From: Arctopsyche grandis
Lineage: Eukaryota > Arthropoda > Insecta > Trichoptera > Hydropsychidae
Reading direction: 5' to 3'
DNA: 64,000 nt
Assembly (NCBI RefSeq): GCF_051622035.1
Contig: NC_135359.1
Coordinates: 22,540,001 to 22,604,000 of the forward strand
The translations under genes and the position numbers were made by a program. Below are positions 48,301 through 62,800 of the stretch, piece by piece; position 1 is the first letter of the stretch; the number at the start of each line of letters is the position of its first letter. The notes below the pieces were generated by a model that did not search any database, was not told the DNA's origin, and saw only the letters and a program-made list of their open reading frames with translations.

Positions 48301-51300
48301 AGATGTTACATAAATTTCAATGGGACTTTGTATGCTCGGCATAACGAGTAGTGATAGGAAACAGAATACGTGGGTGAGAGGACGTATGATAAGAGTAGTG
48401 GATATACATATGTACATAGTGAAGAGAGTGAACAGATTGAAATGGTAATGAGCAGGTAACATAGCGAGAGGAATAGACGAAAGAATGATAAAAGAATTGC
48501 TAGAATGGTACCCGAGAAAATCGCTGAAAAGAAGACCGCAAAGAAGACGGGTAGACGAAATTAGAAAGATGTGTGGGGTGAGAAGAATGAGAGCTGTGCC
48601 AAACAGGGACGAATAAAGTGTTAGAGAGGCCTTCATCCATCAGTGGATGGTGAATGGCTCTAAATGATGAGGATGATGATCATTTTTAGAAGGGGTGCAA
48701 TTTTGAACTTTGCCTAAGGGCGGTAAAGGACATCACTGATTAAGAAGATAGGTATAACCCAGAGTGGTTTGCTCGAATCACTTCAATAACTAAATTAGAT
48801 TATATGTAACATCTCAGTTTCAATAAAAGCCATTTTCTGAATGGGAAATACAGGAAATATACAGCTAATTTGAAACTATGTACATACATACATACGTTGA
48901 AGTATTATGAGTTTAAGTTAAAATTATTTTAAGAAGTCGAATATATAGCTTTATTATTTTCAAAAGGAGATTTTTTCTGAATAATATTTATACATTTGTA
49001 ACTGACAAAAAAGCGTATCCAACGTGTTGTTAACCGATTTACGAATCTACATACCTGGTCTACATCGTCTACAAATTTCATTAACTTGTTGCGTAAATAT
49101 AATCAGAATGACTTATTTTTATACATGTATATGTATATTATTATATTATGGATGTTTATATATGTAGGTCGGCTACATTTTTAACACTGAAAATCGTGTA
49201 GTCGAGAGTCAGGGGTTGCCAAGCGAGGTGATTGATTCACCTGACCACTCCGCTACAACAATGTTTTCCGTTCCGCCTGTCAATCAAGCGAGCTGGGTCA
49301 CTTGTCGCCACTTCATACTAAATGTATTTGCCCAGCTTCATGTTCAAATATACACACACATAAAAATATACATTTACTAGGTGATTCTTAAACTTTTAGA
49401 AAGTTAGAAATTTAATTCAGAAATATGTAGTGTACTTTTAATTGTTCAGTTTCATACATTTTTCTGTTTCAAAAGTTATCCTTAGTTATGTCTTAGAAAT
49501 TACCTTTCCTTTGGACAGATTCGACATTACTTATAGTACTCTTGAAAAAACGGAAACTTGAGAGAAAATTTTCCTTACTCAATCACATCATACACTGGTG
49601 ATGTTACCCAATATTATTTAAACGGTAAGCACCATTCGTATAAATGTAGCTTTAGTCACGGATAAGACAACTTATTGAGCTTTGCTCGGCAAACAAATAA
49701 TTATAGAGAGGATGATTTATTTGCAAAACTTGAATATGCATATGTATCAATCAGGCTGGAGCGAAAAACCAAATTTAGATTTTCATCAATGTCCTGTGCC
49801 ACCATCCAATCTATTTATCTGGACAAAAATTTTGAAAAAGTACGTTTCATTCGTATGTTTATCTCTTTTTCGAGAATAGTTAGTCGAATTTCATGATATT
49901 AACATCGCCGTGCGCCCACCGGTGGGTGATTGAGCTAGGTTCAAAATCGCCACTCGCCCACCCATCGGAATATAGTAGTCGCTACATGTTTAATGAAGCT
50001 AAAATTAATTTAAGTTTCTTTACAACGACATCTATAAATGTTAATTTAATGTTAAACATTTTTCGTTAGTTATTGAATATATTCAAAAGAGGTAATAAAA
50101 TATATTCAAACACGTGCAACGATGAAGAGGATAGACCGACAAGGATCTTGTGCTAACGTGGATATGACTTTCATCTTGCATTCAGTTTCAATGAAAATTT
50201 GAGACTTATTTGTTGGAATTAGGGAAGGTGAAAAGATTTGGCAAAATATTTACTAGTCTATCTACTTACATTACTACCTATAAATACATACTACTACGGT
50301 CATTGAGAATAAATACGTAAAAAATATAAATGGTTTATAAAGATTAATTTTTTTATTCCCTCGCTATAAAAAACATTAAAACTTTAACTAAAGGTTGATT
50401 AATTTATACGGTAACTAAATAAACGGATTCCATTTTTTTTTCAATATAATATATTAACTTTAGTCGACGGTTCAAAGAATGCGTCAAAATTCGATTGCAA
50501 GAATTCAATTCAACAATTGACAAGAAATATAGATAATCTATATTCATACATATACATATATAAAAACCAATGTTTGTCTGTCTGTCTGTCACATATGCGT
50601 TCCTATACCATTCAACCGATTGCGATGAAACTTACATGAGTTATTGCGTGTATGCCCGCGATGGTTTCTGTAAAAAAAAATCCCCCAAAAATGGCAACGG
50701 GAACGAGAATACAGAAATGAGTGACATTGCAACGCAATCATTTCAAATGTATTCACCGCCTGCGTTTTTCCGACTAATTATCGTTACTATAATTTAATTT
50801 GATTATTAAGTATTAATTTGAAACTGAAACATTTACTTAGTGAAACACATCGAGAAACGGGAACGGGAACGGGAATTGCATGCGTTGTTGTACGATGGAA
50901 CTTTCAGTATTTATTGTATGCATGTCCGGGAAGCTTACTGAGAAAAAAATCGGCCAAAAACAGGAACGAAAACGTGAATAATGGGAATGAGTGGCATTGC
51001 AACGCAATAATTTCAAATGTTTTCGCGTCGTGACATGCGTTGTTAGAGTAAAATAAACAAATAGTCGAATAATTTCAAATGTGTTCACTGCCTGCCTGCG
51101 TTTTTCCGACAAATGGGAACGAGAACGAGAACGGGAATGGGAACGGGAATTGCATGCGTTATCGTGGCATTGCAACGCATGCCGGGTTCAGCTAGTTCAA
51201 GTTATAAAATATGAATAAAATGTTCATGGAATATAAAAAATATTCAGACATTGATTGAATGGAAAGTCAGGGGTTGTAAATGGCCGCTCGAGGTCCACAC

Positions 51301-54300
51301 ACTGTCTACATCTGCAGAGGAGCGGTCGTAACACCAATTACTGCGTAATTAGGGCTTCCTCGAGAGCGGTGGCCACTCGCGCGAACAATGCAACGTCCGG
51401 TCGGAATGTGGGGCTCCACCGTAACGGGGGCCCCCTCACTATGCCGGGGACGCCGCCCCCGCCTCGTCAACTCGTTCTCCATTATGTCTATCTGAAAACG
51501 GATTTCGTATTTTTACCCGTTAGCTGAAAATCGACGACGGCAACGCACACTTCAATTCAATTCAAAACCAAGCGAGGGTTATTTATGACAGTTTCACCGT
51601 ATGAAAGTACATGTCAACGCGCCACCTCTTAATGATCGAATAACGCGTATGTGCAGTTTAATTATGCTCGGATGAATTGCTGGTGCTAATTAATCATCGT
51701 CACCCTTGATCCGGCGCCGGGAAAATTCACCTTAGATTTTCCACCCTCGGCGGAAAATCGAGTCGTCAAATCCCTCTGCGAGCACATTTAAACGACTCGC
51801 AGGGTAGGTATGGATATATATATACGTGAGACAATCGAGATATTGTGGTATTTCTTTTTATTCAATAGTACGATTGCTATTAAATATTAAATACAAATCT
51901 CTGTGCTCTGGGGATCAGAGCTTTTCGCCATGACAACCTCCATCCCGTGGATTGAATTCGACGTATTACGTACTCCAGTCCAAGAACGTTCTAATTAAAT
52001 GCTGAACTAAGCCGATGAAATGCCGTTGGAACAATTTTTGAACAGATTGATTTAATAAAACATTAATTGTTTGGCTTAATCTGTACCTATACATTGTTAG
52101 CATTTATACATTTGTATTACGATAGATCCGTTAAGATAATTGTACAAAAAAATGTTGAAAATGTAGTTCCTCCTAATAGAATCAATACCCTTTTGACACC
52201 CAAAATCATACAAATCTTTTTTGTACAAATAATAAACAACAACTAGCAGCGTGGCCTAGTGTTTAACAACTTATGTTTTCGTGTGGAGTGTCATGGGCTC
52301 GATTCCCACTAGAGTTTCGTTGTTGGTTTGTGACTCGAGGTCAATCGTTTCTTATCAGAATTTGCCAATTTTTCTGATTTTCATTGAAACGGTTCCAATT
52401 TCTCTCGCAAACCTCGAGTTGTTCGCCGATTGAATACAAAAATGCTGCAAAATTTCTCCAAAGTTTATTTACAAAAACAATAAGATTAATATACAAAAAT
52501 AGTCGTACTGTATAAAATGCGTATTGATCGTATTATATAATTAAATATGTTTGCAATGTTCGACTATAGATGTCTACAAAAATGTGAAAAGTATATAATG
52601 GTTATGTATTATATTTAATTTGATATATGTTTCTTAATCTGTATAGTATACTCGTCACTTTGGACGCAATCTGTTTATGCTTAATTGAATAAATAAAATA
52701 AAATAAAACTTCATTACACTTAATAACAAAGAATAGCAGAAAATTTGTTTTGTTTCGTTTGGAAAAAGATTCGTGAAGTTACTGCTGTCAAAATATAGTT
52801 GATGCTGTTTGTTTTAATGACTGGATCGTTCATTTTTTATAAAATCTGTGTTAATTTTGACAGGTGCATTTCTTGTGCCGTATTGTATCATGTTGGTGGT
52901 TGGTGGTATTCCACTGTTCTACATGGAGTTGGCTCTTGGACAATTCCATCGCAAGGGTGCCATCACTTGCTGGGGAAGAATAGTACCGCTCTTCAAAGGT
53001 AAGTTTTTATAAATGTTATTAAACAATATTTATTTATAAATTTAACAATTGCAGTTTCTAAAATTTCAATATTATATGTAAGTCGGTATGAACTTTGGGT
53101 ATATATTTTGGGCTGAAAGTGTGACAGGAATAAATAAGTACTCATTCGCGGCCTTCTCGATCTAATGGACCAGAAAGTGAACGCGAGGGGACCGAACAAT
53201 GGACAAAAGAAACCATTTGTAGGTACGAATTTTAAAGCGTTTATCTAAATGCTTCAATTCAACAAATGTTTACATCAAATTTAAATGGGTAAATGAGACC
53301 GATTTGTCTTAAAGAATTATTCATTGCGACCACCTTCATATCAATACAAAATTAATAGAATTTTTATAAAATTTTAATGTACATATGTCCCGAAAGGGTC
53401 TTCTTTGCAAAGCTTTTACTTGTATAAAAAGAAGAGCAATCATTCCAGTCGAACGATAATTGAGATCAAAATTACTATTCGGTGAAATTTCACTTCGCTT
53501 TGCTTTCACCGATAATACTGCATCGCTTTTGTCTTTCCTTTTCAGTAGTCAAATTATATAGAGAAATGTTTCTATCATTCTACTTGAATACAATATTTTA
53601 CATGTAATGTGACCTATCAGAATTATTATCAAAAAGGTTGGGTTTTATTAAGTCGGTCGACAACGTGGCACTTGTTGATGTGTCGACGTAAAAATTGAGC
53701 TGGCTGTTAAGACTTTTCCCGGATAATCCACCTGTGGATTGCGGCCGACTCCTAGAGGGCTTAAGGGCAGAACAACGAAAGAAGAGAGGAGAAGATATGG
53801 AATAAGGAAAGGAAGGAGGACGAGGAGGTGGGAGCCTGTAAATCATTCTCGCATCGTCGGCGCCTTTTAAGAAACGCAAAAGTGTGTCCCCATTGTGAGA
53901 GCCTGAGCACTTACCCGGCACTCAGCTGCCACCCCCACCTCCCCCTAGACTCACCCTCCACCCGCATAATGCAATAGTTCTTCAGAGAGAGCTCTACTCC
54001 TGACCCCCCCTCGTAGGGGTGTGTCTGATGGGACGGCGCCTTTTCTCAGAGGAAGAGCACATTTCGAGAATAATTAATTTAGAGATGCTTGAAATTGAGG
54101 AACGTGCTGCTTCGATCGGCTATAAAATTCATCCAATCACTTCTGATCTTAAAAAAATTATGACTGTGAAGTCAGGTAAAACATTTCTTTGTCGTCTTTT
54201 AAGTTTATTTTATTTTTGATTAAATACGTTTTTAATCACAAACTTTCGTTTTGTCCAAGGAGTGGGCCAATGAGATAGTAGAATATATGTACATTTGTAT

Positions 54301-57300
54301 AAAAAATTAAATTATTTATTTTTAATTCGTTTGCTAGAAATGTTACAGTTGAAGTGTAACTTGCAGTGTTAATATATTTTGACTTGTTGGAATATATTCC
54401 AACTAACCTGGTACCAACTGCCGTTATAGTTGAAGTGTATTTTCAGTTGTAATATATTTTGACTATTTGGAATATATTCCGTCTAATCCACATAAGTTGA
54501 TTCATATGGTGAATTTCATTCCAACTGTTCAAAATATATTACAACTGAAAATACATTTCAACTATAAATTGGTACCAAGTTAGAGGGAGGGGCTTGGTTG
54601 TCGGGAAAACGTCACTCGATTAGTAAATTGAGTTTGAAAATCAAAATTTTGTTTTGAAGTACACATTACCTGTATTCGTAATACCCAGGAAATATTAACA
54701 CATTATTGAATTCAAAAGTATTTTTAAAAACATCAGAACTGTCAAAACTCAACTGTTACAACTGACACACATTGTTGAAAGTGTACTTGCGCTTGTAGAG
54801 TTGTAATTAACTAGTTGAATTGTATTCGAATATGAATAACTTTAAACGTCAGTTGGAATATACAATTACAACTGAAAATACACGTCGACTGTAATATAAA
54901 TACATACATACATACATATAACGTAATATTTTTCAATCACAAATCATATTTAACTTTGGCTGATTGATATAGACTACAGAAATATGTATTAGACTATTAT
55001 ACTATATGTCCTCAAAATTTAACAGTACTTTCTGGAAACACATTCATTATCCCCTACTTAGATGGTATAGTAATAATTTTGTAATTAAATACGATAAAAG
55101 AGGGCTTGACGCCTGTATAGTATATATTTAGTATACTTTTTTGTGAACTCAAAAAAATTGTAATATAATTTTCAAGATGGAAATACAATTGGTTCGATTC
55201 CAAGCAAATCTAGTGTGACGACCGTAAATTTTAGGGTTCTTGATATTATTCGTCGGGTCATTTGATTCGCAAGTCACATTCGACATAGCTTTCACCACCG
55301 ACACGGCTTCGAAGCTGCCATTTCCGTAACGGGATAAGGAGGGATGGTTTTCCACCCCTGCCACCTCTGTCTACCCTTTCAGGGAGGATTGAGCCCTCCA
55401 GCTTACGCCCTATATCAAAAATCAGCTCGGAACTCTCTTGTAATCGCGCTGGAATGATTGCCTTTGAGAAATATCCTCTCAAGAGCGAACAATGCGAAAG
55501 ACACTTGTTAGCAACTTTAACCAGAAACTTATCGCTTAGAAAGTTGTTGTTTCACAAATATTAGGGGTATCTCGTTATCCTAAAACTCGTTAAAAAATTG
55601 ATCGAGAAGAATATTAAAACCGCAGTTATCGCAATTTATTATTTTAAAATTAGTATTCAGTCAGCGTATGTCTGAAAAGTTTCACACTGCGAAACTAGTA
55701 GTAGACGAGTGAATCTTGGGACAAGTCGCTATAAAGTGTGGTGTAATGCGATTTGAGAGAAAAGGTTGTAGCGGATGTTCCCCGAGGGGGTACTCCCAGA
55801 TAATATCCACTGGATTTGGGGATTACAATAAATCAACTTAGCGAGGGTCCATTCTTACGCGATTTAGCTGGAGAGGGTGCGCTACCACTCACACCGTTGC
55901 ATTTGTACGTGTTATCTCGTTCTAGGTATTGGGTATGCTGTGGTTTTGATAGCCTTCTATGTCGACTTCTACTACAACGTCATCATAGCATGGGCTCTAC
56001 GTTATTTCTTTGCTTCCTTTACCGATTTACTACCATGGACTTCTTGCGAAAACCCTTGGAACACCCCTTTGTGCCGTCCAGTAAATATTCAATTTAAAAT
56101 TCACCACGTGGACTATATAAGCGTTAGGTCACGTTTGAGTGCATATTGTTCCTTTTTTATAGTTCGAAATGATGGGCGGTGGAAACGAGACTCGTGCCGA
56201 TAATTCAACGTGGACTACAAATCTACCTCAAGGTATTTCGACGACTCCTACTTCTGGCTCGAACACTTCAACAACAACTGGTCATAATACTACGGTTGCT
56301 CCAATATCTCTAATACCGGGAGTGCCAGAGCCTCGTTTTGCATCGGCTGCTGCGGAATACTTCAAGTGAGCAATGGCCATTCAACTCAAATTAAAAACAC
56401 CCTCAACCAGTTACATTAAGTCCTCGTTCTTATTGCAGTCGAGCAGTTCTAGAGCTGCATCACAGCAAAGGTTTGCACGACTTGGGTGAAGTCAAATGGG
56501 ATCTGGCTCTTTGTCTCTTGGCTGTTTATCTGATTTGCTATTTCTCACTATGGAAAGGCATAAGCACATCTGGAAAAGTCGTATGGTTCACTGCACTCTT
56601 TCCTTACGCAGTGCTTCTTGTTTTGCTCGTAAGAGGTGTAACGCTACCAGGCTCTGCTAACGGTATAAGATACTATTTGAATCCAAACTTTGAAGTAATA
56701 ACTCATCCCGAGGTAATGTAAAAGAAAGTTTATTGAGCTATTTTTTGAGATTCTTGTAAAAAAAATTACTATATTTTTTAAGGTGTGGGTGGATGCTGCA
56801 ACGCAAGTGTTCTTTTCTCTCGGTCCAGGTTTTGGAGTGCTGTTAGCTTATGCTTCATACAACAAATATCACAACAATGTCTACCAGTACGTATCATTTT
56901 CAATATGTACGTATAAACTCGTGGGTATACACATAAGCATATTATTAAAATTAAAATTTTGATTTTAGGGATGCTTTGTTAACAAGTTTCATCAACTCGG
57001 CAACTAGTTTCATAGCAGGATTTGTTATATTTTCGGTTCTTGGCTATATGGCTCACGCTTCAGGGCGTTCAATCCAGGATGTGGCTACTGAGGGTCCAGG
57101 ATTGGTTTTCGTCGTATACCCAGCAGCTATAGCCACCATGCCTGGAAGCGTATTTTGGGCACTGATTTTCTTCATGATGCTGCTCACTCTTGGATTGGAT
57201 AGTTCAGTGAGTAAATAAATTGTGTGCTGAATTGATAGTTTGTTTATGTCTTTAATTTTTTTGCGTTTTCAGTTTGGAGGTTCAGAAGCGATAATAACAG

Positions 57301-58035
57301 CATTGAGTGACGAGTTTCCTAAAATAGGTCGCAATCGAGAAATATTCGTTGCTTGTCTATTCTCTTTGTATTTTTTGGTCGGATTAGCGAGTTGTTCTCA
57401 GGGTGGTTTCTACTTTTTTCAACTGTTGGATCGTTATGCTGCTGGTTACTCAATATTGGTGGCTGTTTTCTTCGAAGCCATTGCTGTATCATGGATTTAC
57501 GGTAGGTAGTTTAGACTTTGTAGTTTAGTTATTGCTTCAATTGTATTGGACATTGTTGGTTTATGTCTTCCTATACTCAAAGGTACCCAGAGGTTTTGCG
57601 ACGACATCAAAGATATGATTGGGTTTGCTCCGGGTCTCTATTGGAGAATTTGCTGGCGGTTTGCAGCTCCATTGTTTCTCATATTCATCACGGTCTACGG
57701 GTTGATTGGATACGAGCCGTTGAGCTATGAAGATTACGTCTATCCAGGATGGGCTAACGTGTTGGGCTGGTGCATAGCTGGCTCCAGTGTTGCAATGATA
57801 CCAGCCGTTGCCATTTTCAAGATACTCATGACCAAAGGCACTTTCATGCAGGTGAGATTAGTTGTTTGGATATTGAGGTCCGTCTGAGATAGATTGTCAA
57901 TCGTTATATTTGCAGAGGATCAAGATCCTGACTACACCATGGTGTGATACTCAGGCAGCAAGGGTCAACGGGGTGGCTGTGGACTGCCCTCAAGGATTTT
58001 CAGAGGCAAATTCTTCAGAACCTCAGGATGTCTGA
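45395..58035 (+). CDS. DAT: Sodium/chloride-dependent dopamine transporter (SLC6)
   Basis: Plasma-membrane symporter that returns released dopamine to neurons, driven by Na+ and Cl-. Exons: 45395-45581, 52864-52998, 55926-56080, 56163-56365, 56439-56712, 56783-56886, 56969-57206, 57273-57501, 57583-57851, 57916-58035. All are GT-AG with consistent phases, giving 637 residues. TM1 carries [13 protein letters not shown] with Asp46, the amine-binding residue, which separates monoamine from amino-acid transporters. EL2 has Cys148 and Cys157 (conserved disulphide) and four N-glycosylation sequons (NET, NST, NTS, NTT). TM6 shows [17 protein letters not shown], and TM8 follows with TLGLDSSFGG. The sequence [19 protein letters not shown] and the Cys-Trp after RKGAIT fit insect DAT rather than SERT. 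The start at 45395 is in frame with Met13-equivalent EMAREK; alternatives are 45433 or the exon at 39975. Introns 1 (7.3 kb) and 2 (2.9 kb) are repeat-rich. Apparently intact. Confidence 0.96.
45965..46185 (+). mobile_element. tRNA-SINE, copy 4, headless
   Basis: It begins in the shared body (GTGACTCCAAGTCGATCG, then GTTTCCCATGCGAGATCGCC) and continues through CATCCTACCTACTATTTGTC, which is also present, inverted, at about 26090-26120. The tRNA-like head is missing. Confidence 0.7.
46495..46730 (-). mobile_element. MITE, family 'TTATATTTGAAAG', copy 2
   Basis: CCGTTATATTTGAAAG at the left end and CCACTTTCAAATATAATA at the right are inverted. The interior matches the complement of 37078-37360. 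It lies in DAT intron 1. Confidence 0.65.
46731..48285. other. DAT intron 1, mixed sequence
   Basis: 46850-46985 is GC-rich and repeat-like. 47160-47220 and 47390-47520 are non-repetitive, with CAACTCAATTAAGG, TTCGCCTAATTGATGC and CACATTGCGACAGCG, which could be regulatory. The remainder is AT-rich. Confidence 0.4.
48290..48670 (+). mobile_element. 3' fragment of an RTE/CR1-like non-LTR retrotransposon
   Basis: Broken frames read [13 protein letters not shown], then [18 protein letters not shown], then [20 protein letters not shown], then [14 protein letters not shown]. This is the C-terminal tail typical of such reverse transcriptases. A GATGAGGATGATGATC tail follows (48664-48680). It is homologous to the copy at 570-960 and lies in DAT intron 1. 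Confidence 0.75.
48690..50536. other. DAT intron 1, nothing supported
   Basis: AT-rich. 49900-49975 holds an imperfect inverted segment, GCGCCCACCGGTGGGTGA against CGCCCACCCATCGG, probably a small repeat. Confidence 0.5.
50537..51195 (+). mobile_element. Complete non-autonomous Helitron, 659 bp
   Basis: The 5' end TCTATATTCATACATATACA is preceded by A. The 3' end has a 9-bp hairpin (GCATGCGTT/AACGCATGC at 51152-51160 and 51174-51182), then CCGGGTTCAG-CTAG, followed by T. A|TC...CTAG|T without target duplication is the Helitron signature. The 3' hairpin region matches that of the coding Helitron ending at 18193. The interior has TGTC repeats and GGGAACGGGAACGG runs. It lies in DAT intron 1. 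Confidence 0.85.
51245..51800. promoter_or_regulatory. Non-repetitive GC-richer block in DAT intron, candidate enhancer
   Basis: About 550 bp stand out as balanced in composition and free of transposon motifs. Homeodomain-type cores are present: ACTGCGTAATTAGGGC, GTTTAATTATGC and TGCTAATTAATCATCG. There is also an inverted motif, GATTTTCCACCCTCGGCGG/GGAAAATC, near 51737-51760. No splice-bounded frame is evident. Enhancer function is inference only. Confidence 0.3.
52245..52430 (+). mobile_element. tRNA-derived SINE, copy 5
   Basis: CTAGCAGCGTGGCCTAGTGT gives the A-box-like start and GGGCTCGATTCCC (about 52295-52307) the B box. The body GTGACTCGAGGTCAATCG, TATCAGAATTTGCC and GAAACGGTTCC follow. 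It lies in DAT intron 1, about 430 bp before exon 2. Confidence 0.8.
53000..54335. other. DAT intron 2, first part
   Basis: No supported gene. 53640-54010 is GC-richer, with a C-rich run at 53930-54010. A 66-codon frame at 54019-54219 has no recognised domain. Confidence 0.5.
54336..54900. repeat. Inverted and direct repeats of a TTGAAGTGTA/AATATATT module
   Basis: TTATAGTTGAAGTGTATTTTC plus CAGTTGTAATATATTTTGA (54424-54464) is mirrored by TCAAAATATATTACAACTGA and onward (54529-54568). Further copies lie at 54346-54385 and 54855-54900. It resembles a nested MITE in DAT intron 2. Confidence 0.7.
54901..55925. other. DAT intron 2, last part
   Basis: No transposon with clear ends. 55190-55480 has short open frames on the minus strand with no domain. 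Confidence 0.5.
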
Positions 58036-59872
<1,837 letters not shown>

Positions 59873-62800
59873 TCAATACGGTGCTCGACAATCGCAATCT
59901 GTTTTGTCCAATTTTCGGGAAATAGATTGCTTGGCCAAACTCAAAACATTTTCTTGAATCATAGATCTTGCAAAGTAATCTATGACTTCATAAAGCCTTC
60001 TTTGTTTTTGAGAAATTCTTGTTTGTTTTTGAGAAACATTTGAAGCGTCAGAGTCCATTCCAATACTCTGCTTGTCTCTTAACTGGACTCGACTGGATTT
60101 TTCGGGTGAAAACTCGGGATTTTTTTCAATAATTACTTCTTCAACCGAAAAATTGACATTATCAACACCAGCAGCTTGGCTGTTCAAATATTTTCGACAA
60201 TTTTCGAAATCAGCGCCAGACACAGAACTTTGTTTACATTTTGAAACATCTGAAGCATTCTTCACCTCAATTGTAGCACTTTTGCTTTTCAATGTTGTGG
60301 TTGATTCGTCACAATGAGTGAGAGTACTTCGCTTGGATTTTTCAGATCCATCTTCACCCTCTGACGCATGACCCTCTTCAGATTTTTCACTTTCTTTTTT
60401 CTTGACTATCACATTGGATTCTTTAGAAACAGGTGAACTTCGTTCACTTGTTGTGCAATAGATAGATTTTTCAGATCCATCTTTTTGCAATGCCTTGGAA
60501 TGACTAGTCGAATACTGTGAAGAAATATCTGCTTCAAGTTGTGTACTGTCTTTATTTTTCACTGACACATTTGAATTTTGGGAAGCTAGAATTGAAGTTG
60601 GTATGCTCAATATGGTATGGCTATATTTTTCAGATATGGCTTTAGATATATGATCACTTTTCGAACTGTCTGAAGAATTATTTGCTTCAGAATTTGTACC
60701 TTCTTTACTTTTGGCCAACATACTGGTCTCTTCACAAGCGGCAGATAGACTTGATTTGCTGGTTGTGAGATGGATAGATTTTTCAAATGCACCTTTTGAA
60801 CTGGAATAACTTTTCGAATCATCTGAAAAATAATCTATTTCTGATTTTGTAATTTCTTTGTTCTTCAAGGAAACCCTCGCCTTTTCAGAAACAGGCGATG
60901 AATTTGGTGAGCTAGATATGGGATGACTTGAATTTTGAGATCCATTTTTGGAAATATTGTCACAATTTGAACCGTCTGAATAAATATATGCTCCAGATTT
61001 TGTACTTTCTTTGCTGTTCGAATTTTTGGAAACAGAATATGAAATTAATTTGCTCAATATAGTATGGCTGGATTTTTCAGTACCATATTTTAAATTTTGA
61101 TCATTTTTGGAAGCTTTTGAAAAATTTTGTGTTTTAGATAATGATTCTTTACTTTTTACTGACACGGTTGACTTTTCAGACGCAGGAGTCGGGATGCCGT
61201 TGCTCATTGCAGAATGATTCGATTTTTTATATACAATTTCGGAACTTTTGTTACTTGTAGAGGTTTTGGATGAACATTCTAATTTAAATGGTGAACTTAT
61301 TTTGTTTGTCATCATTCCACTTCGTTTGCTTATTGTTGTCATACTAGATTTTTCGGTTTCACTTTTTAAGTTTTGACCATATTTAGAAACTTTTGGGGAA
61401 TATTCTGATCTAGATAATGCATTTTCTTTACTTCTTGACATTCTTGTCTTTTCAGATGGAGAAGCCGAGCTTCGAATGTGTGTTACGGTATGAATAGATT
61501 TTTTAGATTCAGCTTCAGAAAATTCGTCAATTTTAAAAGTTTCTTTATCATTTTCCGTATCAGTCACTATACTTTCATTGCTTTTTATCAACCTCTTCTC
61601 AGATCCAAAATTGTCGTCGTTTTTCGAAATTTTCTTAAACTTTTCAATTACAGCTTCAGAGGATTGATTTTTCGATTCTTCTGAAGTTTTTATCGTATCA
61701 TCTACTACGCTATCTTCAATATCGGAAAATTCTTCCGTCTTCAAACATTCACATGAATCAATTTGTCGTTTTTTCTCCATACAGTAACAACATGTGCAAT
61801 GCTCTTTGTTGATTTGTTTTCCATCAATGAAAGTATCAGATGATTTATCCATCCTATCAATTTCACTTGGGTTAAATTTCGAAGACGTGTGAGATACGAT
61901 GAGAGGCGATGTTGGTGTGCTCTTTGTGGTATGACCAGATTTTTCAGATCCAGCTTCAGAACAGTGTTCACTCTGCACACGCTTTAAGGAATGATCCTCT
62001 TCGGATCGTGTACTTTCTGTGCTCTTCGCTGACACAATAGAATTTTCGGAAGCAGGAGACGATGTTGTTATGCTCTTTGTGGTATGAACAGATTTTTCAG
62101 ATCCAGCTTCAGAACAGTGTTCACTCTGCACACGCTTTAAGGAATGATCCTCTTCGGATCGTGTACTTTCTGTGCTCTTCGCTGACACAATAGAATTTTC
62201 GGAAGCAGGAGACGATGTTGTTATGCTCTTTGTGGTATGAACAGATTTTTCAGATCCAGCTTCAGAACAGTGTTCACTCTGCACACGCTTTAAGGAATGA
62301 TCCTCTTCGGATCGTGTACTTTCTGTGCTCTTCGCTGACACAATAGAATTTTCGGAAGCAGGAGACGATGTTGTTATGCTCTTTGTGGTATGAACAGATT
62401 TTTCAGATCCAGCTTCAGAACAGTGTTCACTCTGCACACGCTTTAAGGAATGATCCTCTTCGGATCGTGTACTTTCTGTGCTCTTCGCTGACACAATAGA
62501 ATTTTCGGAAGCAGGAGACGATGTTGTTATGCTCTTTGTGGTATGAACAGATTTTTCAGATCCAGCTTCAGAACAGTGTTCACTCTGCACACGCTTTAAG
62601 GAATGATCCTCTTCGGATCGTGTACTTTCTGTGCTCTTCGCTGACACAATAGAATTTTCGGAAGCAGGAGACGATGTTGGTGTGCTCTTTATGGTGTGAC
62701 CAGATTTTTCAGATCTAGCTTCAGAACATTGTTCACTTTTCGAACGCTTCGAGGAATGATCCTCTTCGGATCGTGCACTTTCTGTGCTCTTCGCTGATAC

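Noticed and set aside
52250..52307. Functional tRNA gene
   Set aside because: A and B boxes are present but no cloverleaf could be recognised and a SINE body follows; the same holds at 14226-14279 and 26263-26320.
54019..54219. 66-codon frame inside DAT intron 2
   Set aside because: No domain, ends at random, no splice partner; it may be a repeat fragment.
45395..58035. Serotonin transporter identity
   Set aside because: TM1 [24 protein letters not shown] and the EL2 cysteine context fit insect DAT better than SERT.
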